Assembly (NCBI RefSeq): GCF_001719615.1 | Contig: NZ_MDVX01000002.1 | Coordinates: 372,001-436,000, forward strand | Direction of reading: 5' to 3' | DNA: 64,000 nucleotides | Source of the DNA: Neptunicoccus sediminis | GTDB lineage: Bacteria > Pseudomonadota > Alphaproteobacteria > Rhodobacterales > Rhodobacteraceae | In this document: piece after piece, positions 24,266 through 33,643 of the stretch | How the letters are laid out: each line of letters opens with the position of its first letter | Position numbering within the stretch: position 1 is the first letter of the stretch | Notes under the pieces: generated by a model | What the model saw: only the letters and a program-made list of their open reading frames with translations | Database searches by the model: none | What the model was told of the DNA's origin: nothing | Made by a program: the position numbers and the translations under genes

Positions 24266-26002
24266 ATGATGACCCAGAATTTATTTTCCCGATACCTGCC
24301 GATCCTTGACTGGGGTCGGCGTTATGACCGCGATCGGTTTGTCGGGGACATCGTGGCGGCTGTTATTGTGACGGTCATGCTGATCCCCCAGTCGCTGGCC
24401 TATGCGCTGCTGGCCGGTTTACCACCAGAGGCGGGGCTATATGCCTCTATCGCGCCAATCCTGCTTTATGCGGTCTTTGGCACCTCGCGGGTGCTTGCGG
24501 TCGGGCCGGTCGCTGTGGTCTCGCTCATGACGGCGGCGGCGGTGGGAAACATCGTGGACAGCGGCACGGCGGGGTATATCGCTGCAGCGCTGACGCTGGC
24601 GTTTCTGTCTGGCCTGATGCTTCTGACGCTGGGGGTGTTGCGGCTGGGATTTCTGGCGAATTTCCTGTCCCATCCGGTGATCGCAGGGTTTATCACTGCC
24701 AGCGGCATCCTGATCGCTGCCAGCCAGTTGCGTCATATTCTGGGGGTCGAGGCCAAAGGCCACACATTGATCGACATTTCGACAAGCCTGTGGTCCAATC
24801 TTTACGCCGCCAATCCGATCACCATACTTCTAGGCATAAGCGCCACCGCCTTTCTGTTCTGGGTGCGTAGCGGCTTGAAACCCCTGCTGGAGAAAACCGG
24901 CCTGCCGCCGCTGCTGGTGGACATCGGGGTAAAAACCGGTCCGGTGCTTGCCATTGTTGCCACAACCCTGTCGGTTTGGGGATTTGAACTGGCCGATCGG
25001 GGCGTGGCCATTGTCGGGGTTGTGCCCCAAAGCCTGCCGCCGCTGACCCTACCCTCGTTTTCGCCGGATCTGATCTCGCAACTGCTGGTTCCCGCCCTGC
25101 TGATCTCGATCATCGGCTTTGTCGAGAGCATCTCTGTCGCCCAAACCCTTGCGGCCAAGAAACGCCAGCGGATTGATCCGGATCAGGAACTTATCGGCCT
25201 TGGCGCAGCGAATATCGGGGCCTCTTTGACGGGCGGCTTTCCGGTGACGGGCGGATTTTCCCGCTCTGTTGTGAATTACGATGCAGGGGCGAAAACGCCG
25301 GCTGCGGGGGCATTCACCGCAATCGGTCTGATGCTGGCAGCGCTGTTTCTTACGCCGCTGATCCACTATCTGCCCAAAGCCACCCTTGCCGCGACCATCA
25401 TCGTCGCAGTGCTGAGCCTTGTGGATTTCTCGATCCTCAAACGGGCATGGGCCTTTAGCCGCGCGGATTTTGCCGCTGTTGCTGCAACGATCCTGCTGAC
25501 CCTTTTGCTGGGCGTAGAGGTCGGCGTCACCGCCGGTGTCCTGACGTCAATCCTGATCCACCTTTACAAGACCTCGCGTCCGCACATGGCGGTTGTAGGC
25601 CGCGTTCCCGGCACCGAGCATTTTCGCAACGTCCGTCGGCACACCGTAGAAACCCAGCCCCATGTGCTCTCGCTTCGGGTGGATGAGAGCCTCTACTTCC
25701 CGAACGCGCGGTTTCTGGAAGACCAGCTCTCCCGCTATGCGGCTGACGTAGAGGAACTCACCGATGTTGTCCTGCTGTTTACGGCTGTGAACGAAGTGGA
25801 CCTATCCGCGTTGGAATCGCTTGAGGCAATCAACACCCGACTGCGGGAATCCGGCATCCGCCTGCATCTGAGCGAAGTCAAAGGTCCGGTGATGGATCGT
25901 CTGAAACGCAGCCATTTTCTAGATGAGTTAACCGGCGAGATTTTCCTCAGCCCGCACGAAGCGGTTCAAACCCTAGACAAATCATCGGCCACAACCGCCT
26001 GA
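24266..26002 (+). CDS. SulP-family anion transporter with STAS domain
   Basis: This 578-residue transporter has about 10-14 helices over residues 25-420 and a cytoplasmic STAS domain over about 440-565. The SLC26/SulP signature AAVIVTVMLIPQSLAYALLAGLPPEAGLYAS is clear, and GASLTGGFPVTGGFSRSVVN matches the second conserved block. It lies 66 bases after the persulfide-oxidation gene, in the place where other BigR operons have a TauE-type sulfite exporter. It may therefore export sulfite or sulfate made by that enzyme, although SulP proteins are usually importers. The last 37 bases overlap the convergent LysR gene. Confidence 0.88.
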   Translation: MMTQNLFSRYLPILDWGRRYDRDRFVGDIVAAVIVTVMLIPQSLAYALLAGLPPEAGLYASIAPILLYAVFGTSRVLAVGPVAVVSLMTAAAVGNIVDSGTAGYIAAALTLAFLSGLMLLTLGVLRLGFLANFLSHPVIAGFITASGILIAASQLRHILGVEAKGHTLIDISTSLWSNLYAANPITILLGISATAFLFWVRSGLKPLLEKTGLPPLLVDIGVKTGPVLAIVATTLSVWGFELADRGVAIVGVVPQSLPPLTLPSFSPDLISQLLVPALLISIIGFVESISVAQTLAAKKRQRIDPDQELIGLGAANIGASLTGGFPVTGGFSRSVVNYDAGAKTPAAGAFTAIGLMLAALFLTPLIHYLPKATLAATIIVAVLSLVDFSILKRAWAFSRADFAAVAATILLTLLLGVEVGVTAGVLTSILIHLYKTSRPHMAVVGRVPGTEHFRNVRRHTVETQPHVLSLRVDESLYFPNARFLEDQLSRYAADVEELTDVVLLFTAVNEVDLSALESLEAINTRLRESGIRLHLSEVKGPVMDRLKRSHFLDELTGEIFLSPHEAVQTLDKSSATTA

Positions 26003-26940
26003 GGTATTTCGTCAAAGGGGGCAAGCAGATGCGCTACCTCGTCGCGCAACCAGATATGGGCGGGGCTGGCAGAATGACGGCGGTGCCAGACCATGATGAT
26101 CTGCGTAATATCAATCGGCATCGGGGGGCGGTAGACCGCTAGATTTGCCGCCGGAGCAATGCGTCTGGCAAAGGCCGTTGGCAATAGCGCGATCAGATCA
26201 GAGCCAGCCACCGCGCGGTAAACCCCTGAAAACACGGGCATTGTCATGACCACACGGCGCGTCCGTCCAATTTTCGCCAAAGCCGCATCGCCCATCCCCC
26301 GGATATTTCCCTGCGTGGAAAACAACACATGCCCGAGGTCGCAATAGAGGTCGATTGGAACCACCGCGCCCGGCTGCACCCCTGCCTGTTCAAACTGCGG
26401 ATGCCCGTTGCGGGCAATGACCGAAAAACCGGATCGGAACATCTCGCGGCTTTCGGCCCAGTCCGGCAAGGCAATGCGGGGCAGAAGTGCGACGTCAATC
26501 TCGTGTTCCTCTATCATGTTGATGTCACTGTCCTGCACAAAGTCCACCAGATGTACGCGCATGGCAGAGGCAACGGATTGCAGCCGCTCTGCAAGGCTTG
26601 GCATCAGCATCTCAGCGAAAAAATCACTCCCCGATATTTTGAAATTGCGTTCCGAGCGGGTGGGATCAAAGCGCGCCCCTCCCTGTAGCAGGGTTTCCAT
26701 CTCGTCCAGCAGGTTGCGCAGCGGGGTCTCCAGTGATTTGGCGAACTGGGTCGGTGCCAGCCCCTGCCCCTGCCGGAAAAACAACTTATCCCCCAAGGCG
26801 AGCCGCAGCCGGCCAAGCGCTGCGGAAACAGCCGGTTGAGACAACCCCACCAGTCGGGCCGCCCGCACGGTGGAATTTGTGCGCAGCAGCGCGTCGAGCA
26901 CCCGCAGCAGGTTCAGGTCGAAGTTGGATAAATTCACCAT
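25966..26940 (-). CDS. LysR-family transcriptional regulator
   Basis: This 324-residue LysR regulator has the HTH NLLRVLDALLRTNSTVRAARLVGLSQPAVSAALGRLR at residues about 8-45 and a type-2 periplasmic-binding-like effector domain after it. I start at ATG 26940 (MVNLSNFDLNLL); the longer frame adds AT-rich sequence unlike a protein N-terminus. It overlaps the end of the SulP gene tail to tail. It is divergent from the small membrane protein and Rieske oxygenase genes, which are its likeliest targets. The effector is unknown. Confidence 0.88.
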   Translation of the reverse strand: MVNLSNFDLNLLRVLDALLRTNSTVRAARLVGLSQPAVSAALGRLRLALGDKLFFRQGQGLAPTQFAKSLETPLRNLLDEMETLLQGGARFDPTRSERNFKISGSDFFAEMLMPSLAERLQSVASAMRVHLVDFVQDSDINMIEEHEIDVALLPRIALPDWAESREMFRSGFSVIARNGHPQFEQAGVQPGAVVPIDLYCDLGHVLFSTQGNIRGMGDAALAKIGRTRRVVMTMPVFSGVYRAVAGSDLIALLPTAFARRIAPAANLAVYRPPMPIDITQIIMVWHRRHSASPAHIWLRDEVAHLLAPFDEIPQAVVADDLSRV

Positions 26941-27129
26941 GTAAATAATATATATATTATTAAACGATTTTTCATATGCCGTGATTTTTACTAGATTATA
27001 GTCGATAAAAGCATTTTTTTCGGTCTGACGGTATTTTCCCATCATTTTACCCCCGTCAGAACCTCAGTCAATTTTCAACGCCCTGTGGACAGCCAGCGCG
27101 ACCGCGGGGCCCGTCAAAGGAGATTTATC

Positions 27130-27519
27130 ATGCGCGGCGTTTCTCTTGGGTTTCTGGTTCTTGCCATTCTTTCGGCGGTTTGCGGGATGGTTTGGGGCAT
27201 TGTAATGTCTGCTACGGCGGATCATTCGCTTGCGCCCGCCCATGCTCATCTCAACCTGCTTGGTTGGGTGACGATGGCGATTTTCGCGTTTTACTACCAC
27301 CTTGTCCCCAGCGCGGCTGAAGGCGTGTTGCCCCGTGTCCACCTTGGCCTTGCTGCGGCCGGATTGGTCGGCATTGTACCGGGCATTGTCATGGCATTGC
27401 AGGGACAGGGCGACGGATTGGCCAAGATCGGTTCAATCCTGACCTTGCTGTCGATGGTGGTGTTTCTTGTGGCCGTGCTGCGCGACAGGCGCCAAGGCTA
27501 TTCGCAACCGGCACAATAA
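27130..27519 (+). CDS. Small four-helix membrane protein with HAHLNLLGW motif
   Basis: This 129-residue protein has four hydrophobic helices. Between helices 1 and 2 is APAHAHLNLLGWVTMAIFAFYYHLVP. The His-x-His and later Tyr-His recall the heme-ligand region of heme-copper oxidase subunit I, and stand-alone proteins of this kind are known but poorly characterised. AAGGAG precedes ATG 27130. A role in electron transfer or heme binding is only suggested by the motif. It sits between a LysR gene and a Rieske oxygenase. Confidence 0.6.
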   Translation: MRGVSLGFLVLAILSAVCGMVWGIVMSATADHSLAPAHAHLNLLGWVTMAIFAFYYHLVPSAAEGVLPRVHLGLAAAGLVGIVPGIVMALQGQGDGLAKIGSILTLLSMVVFLVAVLRDRRQGYSQPAQ

Positions 27520-27610
27520 CGCGGGACAACGGGTCGGACAAACTGCGGCTTAGCCTGTCGCTAATCAGGTGTTTGGAAAAGACAGCTTCAAAAGCGGGAT
27601 AATCTGCCCC

Positions 27611-28774
27611 ATGCTCGGGGCGCAACCCCAATCAAGGACGTTCGCCGTGAAAGATGCAGCCCGCGAGTTGAAGGAAAATGTTTCTCTGGCCTTTGAAAAG
27701 GCCCGTGCCATGCCGCCATCGGTTTACACCTCCGAAGCGTTTCTGGAGCAGGAACTCTCGGCCATTTTTGCCAAGGACTGGTTTTGTGTCGGGCGGGCCG
27801 ATGCCCTGTCAAACCGTGGCGATTACACCACGCTAGAGCTTGCCGGGCAGCCCATCATTGTTTTGCGCGACCGTGAGGGTGCATTAAAGGCCATGTCCAA
27901 CGTCTGCCGCCACCGTATGTCCACCTTGCTAGAGGGCAGCGGCAACACCCGCAGCATTGTCTGCCCCTATCACGCATGGACCTACAATCTTGACGGTTCC
28001 CTGCGCGGTGCACCCGCGATGACGCGAAACGAGGATTTTTGCAAATCGGATTATAAACTGCCCGAAGTGCGCTGTCAGGAATGGCTCGGCTGGGTGTTTG
28101 TCACCCTGAACCCCGACGCACCGGATGTGGCCGTGCAACTGGCCCCGGTGCAAGAACTGATCAGGGATTACAATATGACCGGCTACACCCAGACCTTCTT
28201 TGAAACCCATCGCTGGAACACCAACTGGAAGGTGCTGGCCGAGAATTTCATGGAAAGCTATCACCTGCCGGTCTGTCACGCGGGGACCATTGGTGGCCTG
28301 TCAAAACTGGATGAAATGATCTGCCCGCCCGGTGAAGAGACATTTAATTACCACACAATACTGAAGGATGACTCGCTGCGCATCGCTATGGCCCATCCAT
28401 CGAACACCCGGATGACCGGAGAGCGGCGGCGCACGACCTTTTTGCTGGCGATCTACCCCAGCCTGCTGATCACCCTGACGCCCGGATATTTCTGGTATCT
28501 CTCCCTGCATCCCGACGGGGTCGATCACGTCCGCATCAGCTTTGGCGGTGGCATGTCCGATGATTATGCCAATGATCCGGACGCGCAGGAGAATTTCGTC
28601 GCGTTGAAAAAACTGCTTGATGACGTGAATACAGAGGACAAGGGCTGTACCGAAAAAGTCTACAAAGGGCTATCGTCCCACGGGGCAACCCCGGGACATC
28701 TGTCCCATCTGGAACGGCCGAATTACGAATTCGCTCAGTACATCAATCGCCGGATAGAGGCCGCAGCAGGCTGA
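27611..28774 (+). CDS. Rieske-type aromatic ring-hydroxylating oxygenase, alpha subunit
   Basis: This protein of about 387 residues has an N-terminal Rieske [2Fe-2S] site, VCRHRMSTLLEG with CPYHAWTYNLDG, and a C-terminal mononuclear iron site, AENFMESYHLPVCHAG, whose ExxxxYHxxxxH gives the two His ligands. The length fits single-component-type alpha subunits such as demethylating oxygenases of quaternary amines or methoxy compounds. No reductase or beta subunit gene is nearby, so electrons must come from elsewhere. I chose ATG 27611; an in-frame GTG at 27569 would add 14 residues. The substrate is unknown. Confidence 0.85.
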   Translation: MLGAQPQSRTFAVKDAARELKENVSLAFEKARAMPPSVYTSEAFLEQELSAIFAKDWFCVGRADALSNRGDYTTLELAGQPIIVLRDREGALKAMSNVCRHRMSTLLEGSGNTRSIVCPYHAWTYNLDGSLRGAPAMTRNEDFCKSDYKLPEVRCQEWLGWVFVTLNPDAPDVAVQLAPVQELIRDYNMTGYTQTFFETHRWNTNWKVLAENFMESYHLPVCHAGTIGGLSKLDEMICPPGEETFNYHTILKDDSLRIAMAHPSNTRMTGERRRTTFLLAIYPSLLITLTPGYFWYLSLHPDGVDHVRISFGGGMSDDYANDPDAQENFVALKKLLDDVNTEDKGCTEKVYKGLSSHGATPGHLSHLERPNYEFAQYINRRIEAAAG

Positions 28775-28799
28775 GCCTTTGGCGCTAAACGCCAAGAGA

Positions 28800-30038
28800 T
28801 CAGGCAGCTTGCGCCTTGTACGGCATCCGGAAGGTAAAGGTAGTTGTCCCGTCTGCACATTGCAGGTCGATCAGCCCGTCATGGGCCGCCGCAATCGTAG
28901 ACGCGATATAGAGCCCAAGCCCGAGCCCCTCTCCCCGTGCGTGACTGCCACGGCGGAAGGGGTGGAACAGATCCTGTCGCAAATCCTCGGGCACGGGTTC
29001 TCCCTGATTGGAGACGCTGATCGCAATCCCCGACGCATCGCACACGCCATGCAGCTTTATCGGCGTTCCGGGTGTTCCGTGGCGCACTGCATTGGACAAC
29101 AGATTTGAAATCGCCTGCGCAACACGTGGGGCATCGCAGAACAAAGGCCGGTCAAAAGACAACACAAGCTCTACGTCTTGCGTGGTCGCCGCGCGGATTT
29201 CCTCAACGATTTGGGTCAGGGATTGGGCCAGCGGCGCATCCGCGGTCGCTTCGATCTGGATACCGCCCCCCAGACGGGCCTTCGCGTGCATCATGATATT
29301 GTCGATCAGATCGCCCATACGCAGCAGCGATGCTTCCATCACCGGCACCAGTTTGCGCGCATCATCAGGCAGCGGCTGTTTGGCAAGCAGGCGGAAACCG
29401 GACTGCAACGCCGCCACCGGATTGCGCAGGTCATGGCCAAGCACCGCAACGAATTCATCCTGAATCCGCGCCAATTCCCGTTCCTGTTCCACCAGCTTTT
29501 CCTGCGTCTCCAGACGTTCTTCGGTTTCAAGGCTCTTGCCGATGGCGTCTGCAAACATTTCCAGCATCGCAACCACACGCGGGTGTTTGACATTGCGCGG
29601 CACCGTATCAATCGCACAGAGCGTGCCAAAGAAACTGCCGTCACTGCGGTGAATGGGAATCGAGGCGTAGCTGACGATGCCGAATTGGGCGGCAATCGGA
29701 TGGTTGAGATAGACCGCATCCGTGGCCACATCGTTAAACAGAACCATCTCGGAGGTGTCCCGCACCGTCTGGCAAAAGGTTGACTGGATCTCGATCTCGT
29801 CCCCCGCGGCCAGCCCGAAGTTCACCTCGTCCACCGTGCGACAGGCCACCCAGCGTTCATTGGTGACGCGGGCAACCGCGGCAAAGCGCATATTTGTGGC
29901 CAGCATCACGGTTTCGAGAATCGTGCCCACAAGATCACTTCCGGCGAGCTTCAGGATGTCTTCCTGAAAGTCATGTTCACCATCCAGAAAGGCTGCATGG
30001 TCCTGTATGACGGCCTGTCGCAGTTTAGCGTCACTCAT
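28800..30038 (-). CDS. GAF-domain sensor histidine kinase
   Basis: This 412-residue soluble kinase has a GAF domain at about residues 35-175 (ATNMRFAAVARVTNERW, with FCQTVRDTSEMVLFNDV). HisKA follows, with the phospho-acceptor in AVLGHDLRNPVAALQSG, then an HATPase with NLLSNAVRHGTPG and GEGLGLGLYIASTI. No membrane segment is visible. ATG 30038 has GGAGGG upstream. In related proteins the GAF domain often binds a bilin or another small ligand, but I see no obvious chromophore Cys to argue that here. No partner regulator is adjacent. Confidence 0.87.
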   Translation of the reverse strand: MSDAKLRQAVIQDHAAFLDGEHDFQEDILKLAGSDLVGTILETVMLATNMRFAAVARVTNERWVACRTVDEVNFGLAAGDEIEIQSTFCQTVRDTSEMVLFNDVATDAVYLNHPIAAQFGIVSYASIPIHRSDGSFFGTLCAIDTVPRNVKHPRVVAMLEMFADAIGKSLETEERLETQEKLVEQERELARIQDEFVAVLGHDLRNPVAALQSGFRLLAKQPLPDDARKLVPVMEASLLRMGDLIDNIMMHAKARLGGGIQIEATADAPLAQSLTQIVEEIRAATTQDVELVLSFDRPLFCDAPRVAQAISNLLSNAVRHGTPGTPIKLHGVCDASGIAISVSNQGEPVPEDLRQDLFHPFRRGSHARGEGLGLGLYIASTIAAAHDGLIDLQCADGTTTFTFRMPYKAQAA

Positions 30039-30273
30039 GATGCCCTCCGGCAATGATCAATTGTCGAATTTGACCCAAGCGCGTGGCGTAATCGGACCAA
30101 TTCCCGCGAAGGTTGCCGAGCCAATATGGCAAAGGACTAACAATGTGCAAGACTTTCGCAACGACAATTCGCAAAAACCCGCAACTGGGGCGGCTTTAAC
30201 AAGCCCGCAGGATTAAACAACCACCCCCAAAGCGCAATCGGCGGAAATATGTCATAGACTGCCCCCAAACGCA

Positions 30274-30302
30274 CAAAGCCCCCGCGATGCAGGGGCTTTT
30301 GT
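30274..30302. terminator. Hairpin terminator near tRNA-Val
   Basis: AAAGCCCC (30275-30282) pairs with GGGGCTTT (30292-30299). It lies about 20 bases past the 3' end of tRNA-Val on the minus strand and may work in both directions; the T-run is short on either strand. Confidence 0.5.
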
Positions 30303-30321
30303 TGGTAGTGCTAAAGGTAAA

Positions 30322-30397
<76 letters not shown>

Positions 30398-30409
30398 GAT
30401 AGCGGCCTT

Positions 30410-30805
30410 TTAATCGGCGTTTCCGGGGTCTGCAAGAGAAGAATTACCTTCTTCGTCATCTTTTTTGTCAGACTTCGGATTTTGCAGCATAACCTTATGA
30501 ATTAGCTTGGCATTTTCACCCTCGCCCCGTGCGATACTGCGGATTTTCCCCAGTGGCGGCACTTGCAGGTCGTGGCCTTCGCTCAGGCATTTGTGGAAAT
30601 AGGCCAGAGTCGCATCAACCGCTTCGCGCACTTCGCGTTTGCGCAGGCCGGTGGTAACGGTCACGTGGTTGTAAATATCCTTCTTGCGAATCTTTCCATC
30701 AAATTCCGCGGCCTCTGCCACCGTCTCTACCACGGTTTCTGAATCGCCGGTTTCGATCATCTCTGCGTCCGTCAGGTCTTGGGTCGATGTCTTCGGAGTT
30801 GCCAC
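30410..30805 (-). CDS. HU-family DNA-binding protein
   Basis: This 131-residue protein has an HU/IHF-like fold: IRKKDIYNHVTVTTGLRKREVREAVDATLAYFHKCLSEGHDLQVPPLGKIRSI, followed by a charged tail ending in an Asp/Glu-rich segment. The acidic N-terminal 40 residues and the tail make it longer than the usual 90-residue HU. I start at GTG 30805, with GAGG upstream, because the longer frame from 30886 begins with unlikely sequence. It lies just after lon on the same strand, an arrangement known for HU genes. Confidence 0.85.
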   Translation of the reverse strand: MATPKTSTQDLTDAEMIETGDSETVVETVAEAAEFDGKIRKKDIYNHVTVTTGLRKREVREAVDATLAYFHKCLSEGHDLQVPPLGKIRSIARGEGENAKLIHKVMLQNPKSDKKDDEEGNSSLADPGNAD

Positions 30806-30930
30806 GCTGTTGCCTCGTTTATTTGCAAAATGGGTATTGGATTGCTTTGGGGAAGTATTGGGCCAAATCACCAGCGCCACAACCATTAATACGGTTGTGG
30901 CGCCAGAATGTTTTCAAATCGTCGTGCCGC

Positions 30931-33342
30931 TTAATGGGCGACGGTCGGTTTGTCCCCGTCCGATGCCCCTTTCAGGGCTGCGGCTGCGGCGGCTTCTTCC
31001 GCGGCCTCGTCCCATTCGATGGCCTCAGGCTCGCGTACGAGGGCGTGTTTAATCACCTCGCGCACTGTGCCCACCGGAATGATCTCCAGCCCTGCCTTCA
31101 CGTTGTCAGGGATTTCCGGCAGATCCTTCTGGTTGTCTTTGGGGATAAGAACCGTTTTGATCCCGCCCCGCAGCGCCGCCAGAAGTTTTTCCTTCAACCC
31201 GCCAATCGGCAAGACATTCCCGCGCAACGTGACCTCGCCAGTCATGGCGATGTCCTTGCGAACCGGAATCTGTGTCAGCACCGACACGATAGATGTCACC
31301 ATGCCAACACCGGCGGAAGGACCGTCCTTCGGGGTTGCCCCTTCGGGAACGTGAACGTGGATGTCGATCTTCTCGAACTCAGTCGGTTTCACACCCACAT
31401 CAGGGCTGATCGAGCGCACGAAAGAGCTGGCCGCGTCGATGCTTTCTTTCATCACATCGCCAAGCTTACCCGTGGTCTTCATCCGCCCTTTGCCGGGCAG
31501 TTTCAGCGCTTCAATCGACAGCAGTTCCCCGCCCACAGATGTCCAGGCCAGTCCGGTGACAACACCCACCTGATCCTCTTCTTCTGCCAGACCGTATTTG
31601 AACCGTTTGACCCCCAGAAATTCTTCCAGATTGTCTTTGGTCACAACTACAGCCTTTTCAGCACCTTTGACGATCTGGGTCAGGGCCTTACGGCAGAGTT
31701 TTGCCAGTTCCCGTTCCAGATTACGCACGCCCGCTTCACGGGTGTAGGTGCGCACGATGTCGAGCAGCGCGGCGTCTTGAACTTCAAACTCGCCCTTGCG
31801 CAGGCCGTGATTCTTGATCTGCTTGTTGATCAGATGCTGCTTGGCAATCTCGGTCTTTTCGTCCTCGGTGTAGCCGGACAGCGGAATGATCTCCATACGG
31901 TCCAAAAGCGGGCCGGGCATGTTGTAGCTGTTCGCCGTGGTCAGGAACATCACGTTCGAGAGGTCATACTCCACTTCCATATAGTGATCGGTAAAGCTGG
32001 CGTTTTGCTCCGGATCGAGCACTTCAAGCATGGCAGAGGCCGGATCACCACGGAAGTCCTGACCCATCTTGTCGATTTCATCGAGCAGGATCAGCGGGTT
32101 CGTGGTTTTCGCCTTTTTCATGGCCTGAATGATCTTACCGGGCATAGAGCCGATGTAGGTCCGACGGTGGCCGCGAATTTCGCTTTCGTCGCGCACACCC
32201 CCAAGGGAAATGCGGATGAACTCACGCCCTGTCGCCTTGGCCACGGATTTACCCAGCGAGGTTTTACCCACGCCCGGAGGACCGACGAGACAGAGGATCG
32301 GGCCTTTCAGCTTGGCGCTACGTTGCTGCACCGCAAGATATTCGACGATCCGTTCCTTGACCTTCTCCAGACCGTAGTGATCCGCATCAAGCACGTCCTG
32401 TGCTTTGTTCAGGTCTTTTTTCACGCGGGATTTCACGCCCCACGGGATCGACAGCATCCAGTCGAGATAGTTGCGCACAACAGTGGCTTCGGCAGACATC
32501 GGAGACATCTGTTTCAGCTTTTTCAGCTCGCCTTCGGCTTTTTCCTTGGCTTCTTTGGACAATTTGGTTTCCGCGATGCGGCTTTCCAGTTCGGCCAGTT
32601 CGTCGCCGCCCTGCTCACCATCGCCCAGTTCCTGCTGGATCGCCTTCATCTGTTCGTTCAGATAGTATTCACGCTGGGTGCGCTCCATCTGGTTTTTGAC
32701 GCGGGATTTGATCTTTTTCTCAACCTTGAGAACAGACATCTCGCCCTGCATCAGACCGAAGACCTTTTCCAGCCGCTCTGACAGGTCCAGTTCTTCCAGC
32801 AGTTCCTGCTTCTGGTCCACGCGCACGTTCAGGTGGCCCGCAATGGTATCGACCAGTTTCGCGGGGCTGTCGCTCTCGGCGGCGGCGCTCAGGGCTTCTT
32901 CGGGCACATTTTTGTTCAGCTTCGCATAGCGGTCGAATTCCTTGGCCACCGCATTGCCCAGAGCCTCAAGTGTTTCAGGCTCGCGTACGGATTCATCAAG
33001 GATGTCAGCGTTGGCTTCAAAATAGTCCGGATTGTCCAGATACTCGGTAATGCGCACACGCTCACGGCCTTCGACGAGCACTTTCACAGTGCCATCGGGC
33101 AGTTTGAGCAGTTGCAGAACCGATGCCAGAACGCCGGTTTCATAGATACTATCTTCGCTTGGCTCGTCCTCGGAGGGGTCGATCTGGCTGGACAGAAGGA
33201 TTTCCTTATTGTCGGCCATCACCGCTTCGAGTGCGCGAACCGATTTTTCACGTCCAACGAAAAGTGGAACGATCATGTGTGGAAACACCACGATGTCGCG
33301 CAGGGGAAGTACTGGGTAGGAAACGCTGCTCGCGTTGGTCAT
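30931..33342 (-). CDS. lon: ATP-dependent Lon protease
   Basis: This 803-residue Lon has all three domains: an N-terminal substrate-binding LON domain (VLPLRDIVVFPHMIVPLFVGR), an AAA+ domain with Walker A GPPGVGKT at 354-361, and a serine-lysine protease domain with PKDGPSAGVG (Ser676) and GGLKEK (Lys717/719). It degrades misfolded proteins and short-lived regulators in the cytoplasm. The C-terminus has an Ala/Glu-rich tail. A CTTGAC box on the minus strand (33450-33445), about 105 bases upstream of the start, could be part of a heat-shock type promoter, but I cannot fix its -10. Confidence 0.97.
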   Translation of the reverse strand: MTNASSVSYPVLPLRDIVVFPHMIVPLFVGREKSVRALEAVMADNKEILLSSQIDPSEDEPSEDSIYETGVLASVLQLLKLPDGTVKVLVEGRERVRITEYLDNPDYFEANADILDESVREPETLEALGNAVAKEFDRYAKLNKNVPEEALSAAAESDSPAKLVDTIAGHLNVRVDQKQELLEELDLSERLEKVFGLMQGEMSVLKVEKKIKSRVKNQMERTQREYYLNEQMKAIQQELGDGEQGGDELAELESRIAETKLSKEAKEKAEGELKKLKQMSPMSAEATVVRNYLDWMLSIPWGVKSRVKKDLNKAQDVLDADHYGLEKVKERIVEYLAVQQRSAKLKGPILCLVGPPGVGKTSLGKSVAKATGREFIRISLGGVRDESEIRGHRRTYIGSMPGKIIQAMKKAKTTNPLILLDEIDKMGQDFRGDPASAMLEVLDPEQNASFTDHYMEVEYDLSNVMFLTTANSYNMPGPLLDRMEIIPLSGYTEDEKTEIAKQHLINKQIKNHGLRKGEFEVQDAALLDIVRTYTREAGVRNLERELAKLCRKALTQIVKGAEKAVVVTKDNLEEFLGVKRFKYGLAEEEDQVGVVTGLAWTSVGGELLSIEALKLPGKGRMKTTGKLGDVMKESIDAASSFVRSISPDVGVKPTEFEKIDIHVHVPEGATPKDGPSAGVGMVTSIVSVLTQIPVRKDIAMTGEVTLRGNVLPIGGLKEKLLAALRGGIKTVLIPKDNQKDLPEIPDNVKAGLEIIPVGTVREVIKHALVREPEAIEWDEAAEEAAAAAALKGASDGDKPTVAH

Positions 33343-33643
33343 GTTATCGTCCTTTAATTAGCAAGAAGCATCAGGCCCCGGATCACCAGCAACACACCGC
33401 TTCTTCTGTTATCGGTCTTGTATGTGGTATCTGATAGCAGGATCGTCAAGCACCGCCGAATTTATTGGAAACCATTCTGACGCGATGTGATAAGGCGTGC
33501 AAGTACACAGGCGCGAAAAACTCCGTTTCTTAAAGCTATCTATTGCAGCAGTGTATGGCACTGCCTAGTATTAAAGGCATATCTGGAATTTTCCGGCTTA
33601 CAAGCTGTGCCACGCCATTACCGCAATCCAAAAGAGGCCTGTA
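33343..33643. other. Divergent intergenic region between lon and the BLUF gene
   Basis: About 300 bases holding the promoters of both genes. Apart from the CTTGAC box noted for lon and the AAAGAGG ribosome site (33631-33637) for the BLUF gene, I see no gene, repeat or clear operator. Confidence 0.5.

Noticed and set aside
30787-32781. 664-codon plus-strand frame
   Set aside because: It is antisense to lon, which is unmistakable; the frame is open because of high GC and codon bias.
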